From assembly GCA_050180015.1 (NCBI GenBank), contig JBFXEO010000014.1:1-24764 (forward strand): a DNA stretch of 24,764 nt, given 5' to 3'. This document shows, one piece after another, positions 8,035 through 15,633 of this stretch; the stretch's first letter is position 1, and each line of letters begins with the position of its first letter. The notes beneath the pieces were generated by a model that saw nothing but the letters and a program-made list of their open reading frames with translations, did no database searches and had not been told where the DNA came from. Both the position numbers and the translations under genes were made by a program. This DNA is from JBFXEO01 sp050180015. Its GTDB lineage: Bacteria; Bacteroidota; Bacteroidia; Bacteroidales; Tenuifilaceae.

Positions 8035-8827
8035 CCAGACGGTAGCCTACATCAAAAGTAACGTTACCATTACTCCCGAAGTGGGAATCATACTAGGAAC
8101 AGGACTTGGCGGCTTGGTAAAAGAAATTATCAAGCAGGAAGTTTTAGAATACAAGGACATTTATAACTTTCCGGTATCGACCGTTGAGGGGCATTCTGGC
8201 CGGTTAATTTTTGGTGAGCTTGGCGGTAAAAAGGTTGTTGCCATGCAGGGCCGGTTTCACTACTACGAAGGTTACGACATGAAGCAGGTAACATTCCCCG
8301 TTCGGGTGATGAAGAGCTTGGGAATTGAGCAGCTCTTTGTGTCGAATGCCAGCGGTGGAGTTAATCCCAACTTTGAGATCGGGGATTTGATGATAATTAA
8401 CGACCATATAAACTTAATGCCAAACCCGCTTATCGGACCCAATAGCAATGAGATGGGGCCACGATTCCCCGATATGCACCAGGCATACGACAGGGGACTC
8501 ATGGCACTGGCCAAAGAAATTGCAGCGGCCAATGGAATTAAAGTTCAGGAAGGGTGTTACGTCGGCACAACCGGGCCCACGTTTGAAACGCCCAAGGAAT
8601 ACCAATATTTTAGAATTATAGGCGGCGACACCGTGGGTATGTCAACCATCCCCGAAGTTATAGTGGCACGCCACATGGGCATTCCTGTTTTTGCAATATC
8701 CATTATTACCGATTTAGGTGTTCCCGGAAAAATTGTGGAGGTTACCCACGAAGATGTTCAAAAAATAGGTAGCATGGCAGAGCAAAAAATGACCCTTATT
8801 ATGAAGCAAATGCTAACGAAACTGTGA
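8018..8827 (+). CDS. punA: Purine nucleoside phosphorylase (trimeric class I)
   Basis: A 269-residue cytoplasmic enzyme of the trimeric PNP family, splitting purine (deoxy)nucleosides with phosphate into base and pentose-1-phosphate for salvage. Visible family motifs: GTGLGG (27-32, phosphate loop), GHSGRLIFG (58-66), QGRFHYYEGY (77-86, with phosphate-binding His81), NASGGVNP (110-117), GPTFETPKEY (186-195, with base-binding Glu190), VGMSTIPEVIVARH (206-219), and the late His244 in THEDV. The Asn that binds the base in human PNP (Asn243, in ITN) is Asp232 here (ITD), which may widen specificity. It overlaps the 3' end of lpxK by 17 bases and ends at a strong terminator, so sppA-lpxK-PNP or lpxK-PNP form a unit. 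Inosine/guanosine use is inferred from the family. Confidence 0.93.
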   Translation: MLEKINQTVAYIKSNVTITPEVGIILGTGLGGLVKEIIKQEVLEYKDIYNFPVSTVEGHSGRLIFGELGGKKVVAMQGRFHYYEGYDMKQVTFPVRVMKSLGIEQLFVSNASGGVNPNFEIGDLMIINDHINLMPNPLIGPNSNEMGPRFPDMHQAYDRGLMALAKEIAAANGIKVQEGCYVGTTGPTFETPKEYQYFRIIGGDTVGMSTIPEVIVARHMGIPVFAISIITDLGVPGKIVEVTHEDVQKIGSMAEQKMTLIMKQMLTKL

Positions 8828-8845
8828 ACTTAACCAATTATCCCG

Positions 8846-8883
8846 AAAAACCCTGTCCAACTAATAATCCCGACAGGGTTTTT
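8846..8883. terminator. Strong bidirectional terminator
   Basis: A perfect 12-bp stem (aaaaaccctgtc 8846-8857 and gacagggttttt 8872-8883) with a 14-base loop. A-run before and T-run after make it work on both strands: for the PNP gene (+) ending at 8827 and aroK (-) ending at 8894. Confidence 0.9.
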
Positions 8884-8893
8884 CTGTTACCTT

Positions 8894-9433
8894 TTAATTC
8901 GCATTATTTTTAACCTCCTCGCCCCGAATAATTTCCTTCAGCGTTTTTGCCAAATCGTGAACATTCAGGTTGTCGGCATCTACAACAACTTTGGCTTTTT
9001 CGTAAAATTTTTTTCGTTCATCTAAAACCCTAATAATGTAATTGTTCAGCTCCTCCTTGGTTTTACCCCATAACAAAGGCCTATCAATTTTAGAATCGAC
9101 TAACCGTGAAACCAGCGTGGAAACCTCCATTCTAAGGTATATGGTCATTCCCGCCTTATTCATAAAATCTATACTATTGTAAAAGCAGGACGTTCCCCCG
9201 CCCGACGAAATAATGTAATTGCCATCAAACGATGATACTTCCTTAAGTGCCTCATTCTCAACCATTCGAAAGTAATCCTCACCGTTAATTTCAAAAAGCT
9301 GCTTTACCGTTCGCTTATTCTTGGTCTCGATATACTCATCAAGATCTATAAACTGAAATCCCAGCATGTTGGACAACTCCTGGCCTGCGGTAGTTTTTCC
9401 GCTGGCCATAAAGCCAATAAGGTATATTTTCAT
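8894..9433 (-). CDS. aroK: Shikimate kinase
   Basis: A 179-residue cytoplasmic kinase making shikimate-3-phosphate from shikimate and ATP in aromatic amino-acid synthesis. I chose the ATG at 9433; an in-frame TTG three codons earlier adds only LRD. Walker A is GFMASGKTT (7-15; Ala replaces the more usual Gly in GxGxGKT-type loops). The shikimate-binding set is present: Asp32 in IDLDEYIE, Arg56 in EDYFRMVE, the GGG triplet at 78-80, the lid Arg118 in IDRPLL, and Arg140 in LDERKKFYEKA. Length is normal for AroK. It stands alone, convergent with the PNP gene, and has a -7 element about 70 bases upstream. Confidence 0.95.
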   Translation of the reverse strand: MKIYLIGFMASGKTTAGQELSNMLGFQFIDLDEYIETKNKRTVKQLFEINGEDYFRMVENEALKEVSSFDGNYIISSGGGTSCFYNSIDFMNKAGMTIYLRMEVSTLVSRLVDSKIDRPLLWGKTKEELNNYIIRVLDERKKFYEKAKVVVDADNLNVHDLAKTLKEIIRGEEVKNNAN

Positions 9434-9504
9434 ATCTCGCAATTAACGTATTCTATGAGTAGTTAAAATTATATAATAATTGAAAACCCCCATTACCTAA
9501 CAAA

Positions 9505-9512
9505 CAAATTTA
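9505..9512 (-). promoter_or_regulatory. -7 element for aroK
   Basis: Minus-strand TAAATTTG, exact TAnnTTTG match, 71 bases upstream of the aroK ATG. It lies between the remnant gene (ending at 9537) and aroK, so aroK probably has its own transcript. Confidence 0.45.
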
Positions 9513-9536
9513 CATAAAATAAGCCTCCGATACCCC

Positions 9537-9840
9537 TTAAACTAAGGTTTTACTGTTGATTTTGACTTCGTTTTTTGTAAATTTCCTTGTACTATAACGC
9601 ACGTTGAGTATAGCATATAGCTCTGAGTCTGGGGCAATGTTAAACCGCAATTTTCTAGGCCGGGTAAGCTGGCCGTTATTGCGGTTCCCCGGAAAAGATA
9701 ATGGTTCCGATGTTGGGCGAATTCACTACTACAGGCTTACGCATTAAACCATTTACCACGGTTGAGGTCTCCGTTGACCGGATATTGAACCAATAAATGT
9801 TAGCATAAACCAACCTACAACCGTTATGATCACTACATAT
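9537..9840 (-). pseudogene. Frameshifted gene remnant of unknown family
   Basis: Two overlapping minus-strand open frames read as one protein if a single base is removed. Frame 1 runs from 9840 to the TAA at 9676-9678 and includes YWFNIRSTETSTVVNG and NSPNIGTIIFSG; frame 2 is open from 9722 to the TAA at 9537-9539 and includes RPRKLRFNIAPDSELYAIL and NVRYSTRKFTKNE. Dropping one base of the CCCC run at 9687-9690 joins them as ...TIIFSGNRNNGQLTRPRK..., giving a continuous, protein-like sequence with codon use like its neighbours. No ATG start is present near the upstream end, and the frame overlaps the parC stop, so the 5' end may also be lost. I do not recognise the family; the composition suggests a beta-rich domain. 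A sequencing error in the homopolymer is the main alternative, in which case it would be a small intact gene. Confidence 0.5.
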
Positions 9841-12478
9841 CTAGGGCCATTTGCTCTGCCGACGGATCGTTATCGGGGGTTTCGTCAACAATAATCTCGT
9901 CTTCCTCTTTAAACGCCGATGCTTCTTTTTCCAGGGGTTCAACAAACTCAATCTTTTTAATATCGTAGGTCGATAACCGTTTCCCTTTTGCCCTGTACCC
10001 CTTTACTGCGATAAAGGCATCAACATCAATTTTCTCCAAATTGCGATGCGCATGTTTGCCTCCAAATTTAAGTTCAATACATGGATAGATATTACTATTC
10101 AAGTTTACCAGGTACGATTTGTCATCTTCCGGAATAAATACCTGGGTTTTCTCCGTGGGCTCAAATCGGAATCGCTTTAAGTAGAAATACTTTTGCTCTC
10201 CATCGAAATATACCGCCGAAAAGATTTTGTCCGGATCGTACTTTTCAACCAGGAATGGCTCTACATCGAACCTCAGCGAGTATTCCGTTCCCGCCAAAAA
10301 GTATGTTCCATCGTTGGTAACAATAAGAATTTTTTCATCGGGTAAAAATTCTCCCAGGCAGATACCCTTGCCCTCGCTATTTAACCGAAGTACCTCATTG
10401 TCGAACCAAACTTTTTGTCCCTCAACTGCGGCGGCCATCTTCTCCTTCATCTGAATTTTATGGATAGCATACCGGGTAAATATATTCCCCTGCGATCCAC
10501 GACCCTTCACTGCAATTTGGCTAAAATCCAATTCAAGAATTAGGTTACGCAAACGGGGACGAGGTTTTAGGAATACCTTCAGGATCTCGGTTTCACCGTT
10601 TAGATTTGCACTAAAGTAAAGTACCTGCGAACCGGGCGTTCCCCTGGTAATATCGTACTCCTTATCGCGCGTTGTACCTGTTACAGCGCAACGTTTCATC
10701 ATAATATCGCCGTTAAGGCCATCCCGATACAGAACGTTGTATATTGTACGATTGTCGTTCTTTTTGTAAACAGCTACGTGGAGTATGTCTTTCCCGACAA
10801 AAGCTTTTTCCTGCACTTTTTGAATGTAGTATTTCCCATTCCGTAGGAAAACAACTATATCATCGATATCGGAACAATCGCAAACATACTCATCCTTTTT
10901 AAGTCCGGTGCCAACAAAGCCTTCAACCCTGTTTACGTAGAGTTTTTCGTTGGCAACCACAACCTTTGTGGCAACAATACTATCGAAGCTGCGAAGTTCA
11001 GTCTTACGTTCGCGTCCCTTTCCGTACTTCTTCTTAATCTGCTGGTAGTAATTAATTGTATATTGAACGATATTGGCCAAATGATCTTTCACCTCCTCCA
11101 TCTCGTTCGCAACGGCAAGAATATGCTCATCGGCCTTTTTAATATCAAACTTGGAGATTTTGCGGACGGGTTTCTCGGTTAACTTTACTAAATCCTCCCG
11201 GAGAATTTCTCTGCGAAGCAATTTGCGGTATGGATCGAAACCTTTGTCAATGGCATCTATAACCATTTCCCACGTTTCGGTATCCTTTTCCAGCTCATGG
11301 TAAATTCGTTTTTCAAAGAATATTTTTTCGAGCGATGAGTAATGCCAATCGTCCTCCAGCTCCTTCATTCTAATTTCCAGCTCCCGGGTCAGCAGCTCCT
11401 TGGTTTTACCGGCCGATGCCCTAAGTATTTCCTTAACACCCATAAATCGGGGCTTATTCTGATAAATTACGCAGGAGTTGGTTGAAATGGACATTTCGCA
11501 ATCGGTAAATGCATATAGCGCATCGATTGTCATATCGGGATTAGCATCGGGGAAAAGGTGAATTAGGATTTCAACGTTCGCCGCGGTATTATCGTCAATT
11601 TTCCTAATTTTAATCTTCCCTTTTTCGCTGGCCTTTACTATGGACTCAATCAGCGATGAGGTTGTTTTCCCGAATGGAAGTTCGGTGATGGCAAGGGTTT
11701 TACGATCGACCTTTTGAATACGGGCCCGCATTTTAACCGAACCTCCCCTAATGCCATCGTTATAGCGGCTACAGTCGGCAAAACCTCCGGTTGGGAAATC
11801 GGGGTAAAGCTCAAAGGTCTTGCCCTTTAGGTGATCAATAGAGGCATCAATTAATTCAATAAAATTGTGCGGTAAAATTTTTGATGCGAGGCCTACCGCA
11901 ATACCTTCAACTCCCTGCGTAAGCAGCAATGGGAATTTAACGGGTAGCGTTACTGGCTCCTGGTTACGGCCATCGTAACTGAGCATCCACTCTGTGGTTT
12001 TTGGGTTAAACACCACATCGAGTGCAAACTTCGAGAGGCGTGCTTCGATGTAGCGTGGTGCAGCAGCACCATCGCCAGTGAGAACATTTCCCCAGTTTCC
12101 CTGGGTATCGATAAGTAAGTTTTTTTGGCCCAGCTGAACCAACGCATCGCCGATGGAGGCATCGCCGTGGGGGTGGTACTGCATGGTGAAACCAATTACA
12201 TTGGCCACCTTATTGTAACGTCCGTCATCCAAGCGTTTCATTGAATGCAGGATACGTCGCTGAACGGGTTTCAATCCATCGTCCAAATGCGGAACGGCGC
12301 GTTCCAGTATTACGTACGAGGCGTAATCCAAAAACCAGTCCTTGTACATACCGGTAAGGTGGGCTTTTTTGGCTCCATCTCCGGTGAGCTTTTCAATTTT
12401 GGCGTGTAACTCGGGGGAATTATCTTCGTTTTCTCCTTCGGTTAAAAGTTCATCGGCATCAAAATCATCCAATCGCAT
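9833..12478 (-). CDS. parC: DNA topoisomerase IV subunit A
   Basis: An 881-residue type IIA topoisomerase breakage-reunion subunit; with ParE it decatenates chromosomes. The catalytic Tyr143 sits in GDGAAAPRYIEARLSK after Arg142, the quinolone-region motif HPHGDASIGDALVQ is at 102-115, and the winged-helix/tower region follows. The C-terminal part (about 500-850) is a beta-pinwheel with degenerate repeats (one GyrA-box-like KGRGSQGN), not the full canonical GyrA-box CTD, and it ends in an acidic tail. This, plus the adjacent upstream parE, favours ParC over GyrA. The quinolone-contact Ser (Ser83 of E. coli GyrA, Ser80 of ParC) is Ala107 here, while the acidic partner is Asp111. It starts 41 bases after the parE stop, so parE-parC is one operon. 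Confidence 0.94.
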   Translation of the reverse strand: MRLDDFDADELLTEGENEDNSPELHAKIEKLTGDGAKKAHLTGMYKDWFLDYASYVILERAVPHLDDGLKPVQRRILHSMKRLDDGRYNKVANVIGFTMQYHPHGDASIGDALVQLGQKNLLIDTQGNWGNVLTGDGAAAPRYIEARLSKFALDVVFNPKTTEWMLSYDGRNQEPVTLPVKFPLLLTQGVEGIAVGLASKILPHNFIELIDASIDHLKGKTFELYPDFPTGGFADCSRYNDGIRGGSVKMRARIQKVDRKTLAITELPFGKTTSSLIESIVKASEKGKIKIRKIDDNTAANVEILIHLFPDANPDMTIDALYAFTDCEMSISTNSCVIYQNKPRFMGVKEILRASAGKTKELLTRELEIRMKELEDDWHYSSLEKIFFEKRIYHELEKDTETWEMVIDAIDKGFDPYRKLLRREILREDLVKLTEKPVRKISKFDIKKADEHILAVANEMEEVKDHLANIVQYTINYYQQIKKKYGKGRERKTELRSFDSIVATKVVVANEKLYVNRVEGFVGTGLKKDEYVCDCSDIDDIVVFLRNGKYYIQKVQEKAFVGKDILHVAVYKKNDNRTIYNVLYRDGLNGDIMMKRCAVTGTTRDKEYDITRGTPGSQVLYFSANLNGETEILKVFLKPRPRLRNLILELDFSQIAVKGRGSQGNIFTRYAIHKIQMKEKMAAAVEGQKVWFDNEVLRLNSEGKGICLGEFLPDEKILIVTNDGTYFLAGTEYSLRFDVEPFLVEKYDPDKIFSAVYFDGEQKYFYLKRFRFEPTEKTQVFIPEDDKSYLVNLNSNIYPCIELKFGGKHAHRNLEKIDVDAFIAVKGYRAKGKRLSTYDIKKIEFVEPLEKEASAFKEEDEIIVDETPDNDPSAEQMALDM

Positions 12479-12519
12479 TGCTTATCCTCAGTTTCAAAAA
12501 ATTCAAACTAACGTGGTGG

Positions 12520-14427
12520 TCACGCAACCAGGTTATTGTGGAACTCATTGACCCCAACAGCGGCTTCATCATTTTTATTCACTATTCTATCCTCTTCTAT
12601 AATATCCTCTTCTATTCTTAGGTTATTAATGATGAAGTCCTGGCGATCGGGGGTGTTTTTGCCCATATAAAATTCCAACAAATCAAATATCTGATCATCT
12701 TTTGTAAGGCGCACAGGATCCAAACGCATATCCTCGCCAATAAAATTTTTGAACTCATCGGGCGAAATCTCGCCAAGGCCTTTGAATCGGGTTATCTCAG
12801 GGTTTGGGCCCAGCTCCTTAATTGCTTTTTCTTTTTCTTCGGGGGAGTAACAGTAGGCTGTTTTTTTCTTGTTACGAACCCGAAACAGCGGTGTTTGTAG
12901 TATAAACAGGTGCTCCTGACGGATTACCTCTGGGAAAAACTGAAGGAAAAAAGAAATAAGTAGAAGTCTGATGTGCATTCCATCCACATCGGCATCGGTG
13001 GCAACCACTATTTTGTTGTAACGCAGGTTGTCCATGTCATCCTCAATATTCAGGGCCGCCTGAAGAAGGTTGAACTCCTCGTTTTCGTAAACAATTTTCT
13101 TGGTTAATCCATACGTATTAAGCGGTTTGCCCCTGAGTGAGAATACCGCCTGCGTATTCACATCGCGCGACTTGGTAATGGAACCACTAGCAGAGTCACC
13201 CTCGGTAATGAACAGGGTTGATCTATCGGCACGCTGCTCGTTGGTGTTATAATGAATACGGCAATCGCGCAATTTCTTATTGTGGAGGCTAGCCTTTTTA
13301 GCCCGTTCACGGGCTAATTTCTTGATACCCGATATGGCCTTACGCTCCTTTTCCGACTCTAAAATTTTTTGTAAGAGGATTTGAGCCGTTTCGGAGTTTT
13401 TATGCAAGTAATTATCAAGTGAGTTCTTTATAAAATCACCGATGAACTTAGTTACCGATGGTCCGTCGGGCCCCATGTCCTTGCTACCAAGTTTAGTTTT
13501 GGTTTGCGACTCAAACACAGGATCCTCAACTCTTACGCTAATTGCACAGATAATGGATGTGCGAATATCGGATGGGTCAAAATCCTTGCGGTAGAACTCG
13601 CGTATGGTTTTGACGTAGGCCTCGCGGAATGCGGAGAGATGAGTTCCGCCCTGAGTTGTATGCTGCCCGTTAACAAAGGTGTAGTAATCCTCGCCATATC
13701 CACTTCCATGGGTAATAGCAATCTCAATATCTTCACCTTTTAGATGTATTACTGGGTATAGGGGCTCACCGGGTAGGTTCTCATTCAAAAGATCGAGCAA
13801 ACCATTCTTAGAAACAAAATCCTTCCCGTTAAAATTGATTGTCAGATTTGTATTGAGGTAGCTGTAGTTTCTTAACATGGACTCAATGTACTCCTCGTGG
13901 TACTGAAACTTACCAAAAACAGTATCATCGGGGGTAAACTCCACCATAGTTCCATTGGTATCGCCATTGGATGGGAAATCGAGTTCGCTGACCAGCTGAC
14001 CAGCAGAGAATTCAACCTGTTTCGCAACTCCATCCCGCACACTCTTAATCAGAAATCGATTCGATAGTGCATTTACAGCCTTTATACCCACGCCATTCAA
14101 GCCCACCGACTTCTTGAAAACCCTTGAGTCGTACTTGGCCCCGGTGTTCATTTTGGAAGCAACATCCTTCAGTTTTCCTTGCGGGATACCCCTGCCGTAG
14201 TCGCGCACCGTTAAGGTAAATTCATTTAAATTGATATCGATACGTTTCCCGAAACCCATCATAAACTCATCGATGGAGTTATCGAGGACTTCCTTTAGCA
14301 GGATATAAACACCATCGTCGGGTTGAGAGCCATCGCCCAGCTTTCCAATGTACATACCCGGACGTTTACGGATATGCTCCTGCCACTCCAGCGTTTTAAT
14401 GCTCTCCTCTGAATAACCTGTACTCAT
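12520..14427 (-). CDS. parE: DNA topoisomerase IV subunit B
   Basis: A 635-residue GHKL-ATPase/TOPRIM subunit that powers topoisomerase IV. ATP-site motifs in order: RKRPGMYIG (20-28), EVLDNSIDE (46-54, with general base Glu46 and Mg-coordinating Asn50), DYGRGIP (76-82), GLNGVGIKAVNALS (109-122). The transducer QTKTKLGS is at about 308-315. The TOPRIM domain has EGDSASGS (409-416) and DADVDGMHIR (478-487), the Mg-binding sites for cleavage. Length matches ParE (about 630) rather than the longer GyrB forms. It is first in the parE-parC operon. A -7 element is found about 105 bases upstream. Confidence 0.95.
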   Translation of the reverse strand: MSTGYSEESIKTLEWQEHIRKRPGMYIGKLGDGSQPDDGVYILLKEVLDNSIDEFMMGFGKRIDINLNEFTLTVRDYGRGIPQGKLKDVASKMNTGAKYDSRVFKKSVGLNGVGIKAVNALSNRFLIKSVRDGVAKQVEFSAGQLVSELDFPSNGDTNGTMVEFTPDDTVFGKFQYHEEYIESMLRNYSYLNTNLTINFNGKDFVSKNGLLDLLNENLPGEPLYPVIHLKGEDIEIAITHGSGYGEDYYTFVNGQHTTQGGTHLSAFREAYVKTIREFYRKDFDPSDIRTSIICAISVRVEDPVFESQTKTKLGSKDMGPDGPSVTKFIGDFIKNSLDNYLHKNSETAQILLQKILESEKERKAISGIKKLARERAKKASLHNKKLRDCRIHYNTNEQRADRSTLFITEGDSASGSITKSRDVNTQAVFSLRGKPLNTYGLTKKIVYENEEFNLLQAALNIEDDMDNLRYNKIVVATDADVDGMHIRLLLISFFLQFFPEVIRQEHLFILQTPLFRVRNKKKTAYCYSPEEKEKAIKELGPNPEITRFKGLGEISPDEFKNFIGEDMRLDPVRLTKDDQIFDLLEFYMGKNTPDRQDFIINNLRIEEDIIEEDRIVNKNDEAAVGVNEFHNNLVA

Positions 14428-14531
14428 AATTTTCTAAATTCAAGACCTCAGACACAAGGCTATAGAGTTAAATCCAGCAACTTGTATCAATATATAGTAC
14501 CTAACAAAAGACACTTTAGATTTTACGATTG

Positions 14532-14539
14532 CAAAATTA
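14532..14539 (-). promoter_or_regulatory. -7 element for parE-parC
   Basis: Minus-strand TAATTTTG fits TAnnTTTG, about 105 bases upstream of the parE ATG, giving a leader near 95 bases. No clear -33 box is seen, so this is a modest call. Confidence 0.4.
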
Positions 14540-14774
14540 AGGATAAAATGATGCGGTTTACTTTTTTCTATCCCAATAGATATTAACAGGTGCAATGGTT
14601 TTATAAACTGACTGACATTAAGAAAGCTAACAGCTATCTGCCCATAACCGGCTAGCGGCTGATGGTAAAATTAAGGAGACTGCAACTTTAAGCGCTGCGC
14701 ATTTAACAATGATGCAAAACTTATTGATTACTTTTGTTGACCAGAACTTCATATCGATACCGTTAGCTACAGGG
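14540..14774. other. Divergent intergenic region parE/arfB
   Basis: No gene is called in the spacer. The arfB frame is open back to an ATG at 14709, but the extra 22 residues do not look like ArfB. The 11-base word aaaattaagga occurs twice (near 14533 and 14663). No plus-strand TAnnTTTG match was found, so the arfB promoter is not identified. Confidence 0.4.
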
Positions 14775-15191
14775 ATGGAACAAAATAGAGATTTTGGGAA
14801 AGAGTTTACGTTTAACACATCGAGGAGCGGTGGCCCTGGCGGACAAAACGTGAACAAGGTGAGCACGAAGGTTGAACTTAGGTTCAACGTTATTGAGTCC
14901 GTATTGCTACGGGCCGATGAGAAAGAAATCATCCTAGAAAAACTTGGGAATAAAATAAACAAGGATGGTGAGTTAATTTTAGTTTCACAGTCGGAGCGGT
15001 CGCAGCTGGCCAACAAGGAGAAGGTGATTGAAAAATTCTACAATCTTTTAAGCAAAGCACTCTCTCCTAAAAAGGAGCGGAAACCTACAAAGCAAACCAA
15101 GCAATCAAAGGAGAAGCGACTTCAAAAGAAAAAAGTAAATTCCGAGAAGAAAAGTCGGAGAAAGCAAGTTGATATTGACACCAAACAGTAA
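14775..15191 (+). CDS. arfB: Alternative ribosome-rescue factor B (peptidyl-tRNA hydrolase, ICT1/YaeJ family)
   Basis: A 138-residue RF1/2-like release factor that hydrolyses peptidyl-tRNA on stalled ribosomes. The catalytic GGQ motif is at residues 22-24 within SRSGGPGGQNVNKVSTKVE, the usual ArfB context. The C-terminus (about 100-138) is a Lys/Arg-rich tail (KPTKQTKQSKEKRLQKKK), which in ArfB enters the empty mRNA channel; there is no codon-recognition domain, separating it from PrfA/PrfB and from the longer PrfH. The start at 14775 is preferred over ATG 14709 because it puts GGQ at the normal distance, matches the family length (about 140), and has aggg just upstream. A YciI-like gene follows after 30 bases. 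Confidence 0.92.
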   Translation: MEQNRDFGKEFTFNTSRSGGPGGQNVNKVSTKVELRFNVIESVLLRADEKEIILEKLGNKINKDGELILVSQSERSQLANKEKVIEKFYNLLSKALSPKKERKPTKQTKQSKEKRLQKKKVNSEKKSRRKQVDIDTKQ

Positions 15192-15221
15192 ACACAAAAC
15201 ATCAGCTTAAACCGAAACGCC

Positions 15222-15509
15222 ATGTATCTGGTTCAAGTAACCTACATCAAACCAATTCAGGATGTTGACAGTCACCTTGCCAACCATCGCGCATTTTTAG
15301 ACAATTATTACAAATCAGGAAATTTAATTTGCTCAGGCCCACAAAATCCCAGAGTTGGGGGCATAATTGTCTGTAACTTTCCAAACATCGATGATGTTTG
15401 GAATTTCATTCACAAAGATCCTTTTTTCATAAATGAAATTGCAGCGTATAAGGCGATTGAGTTTAACCCGGTGAAATACGCTACGGGTTTTGAGCAGTTC
15501 TTAAAGTAG
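15222..15509 (+). CDS. YciI-like domain protein
   Basis: A 95-residue small cytoplasmic protein with the YCII-related ferredoxin-like fold. The first strand (MYLVQVTYIKP) is followed by the His22 helix (ANHRAFLDNYYKSGNLICSG) and by HKDPFF with Asp66; a His/Asp pair at these places is the putative active site of the family (YciI of H. influenzae), and the GP..P..GGIIV strand also fits. Members are proposed dehalogenase-like or muconolactone-isomerase-like enzymes, mostly without known substrates. Same strand and 30 bases after arfB, so probably cotranscribed with it. Confidence 0.85.
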   Translation: MYLVQVTYIKPIQDVDSHLANHRAFLDNYYKSGNLICSGPQNPRVGGIIVCNFPNIDDVWNFIHKDPFFINEIAAYKAIEFNPVKYATGFEQFLK

Positions 15510-15593
15510 GATAAATCACGGCTTGTTTACTTCACTATTGGCTATTTTTGACCTAACATGATTTACAACATCAGCGGGTAGCGAAAAAAATTG

Positions 15594-15601
15594 TAGGTTT
15601 G
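15594..15601 (+). promoter_or_regulatory. -7 element for hisS
   Basis: TAGGTTTG followed by CA fits TAnnTTTG, 32 bases before the hisS ATG. A second exact match, TATTTTTG at 15543-15550, has a TTG 17 bases upstream (15523-15525) and could be an alternative promoter. Confidence 0.5.
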
Positions 15602-15633
15602 CAATCATCTATTCGAAAGCAAAATACTACAGT

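Noticed and set aside
9643..9686. Inverted repeat aaccgcaa...ttgcggtt with inner ggcc/ggcc
   Set aside because: Considered as a small RNA or terminator. There is no T-run or clear transcript that would end here, and it lies within the coding remnant, so I leave it unnamed.
9701..9796. Plus-strand 31-codon ORF beginning MVPMLGEF
   Set aside because: It reads plausibly, but it lies opposite the better-supported minus-strand remnant and has no promoter or ribosome binding site of its own.
14627..15016. Minus-strand open frame of 129 codons opposite arfB
   Set aside because: arfB carries the GGQ motif and basic tail on the plus strand; the opposite frame is Ser/Leu-rich shadow sequence without a recognisable domain.
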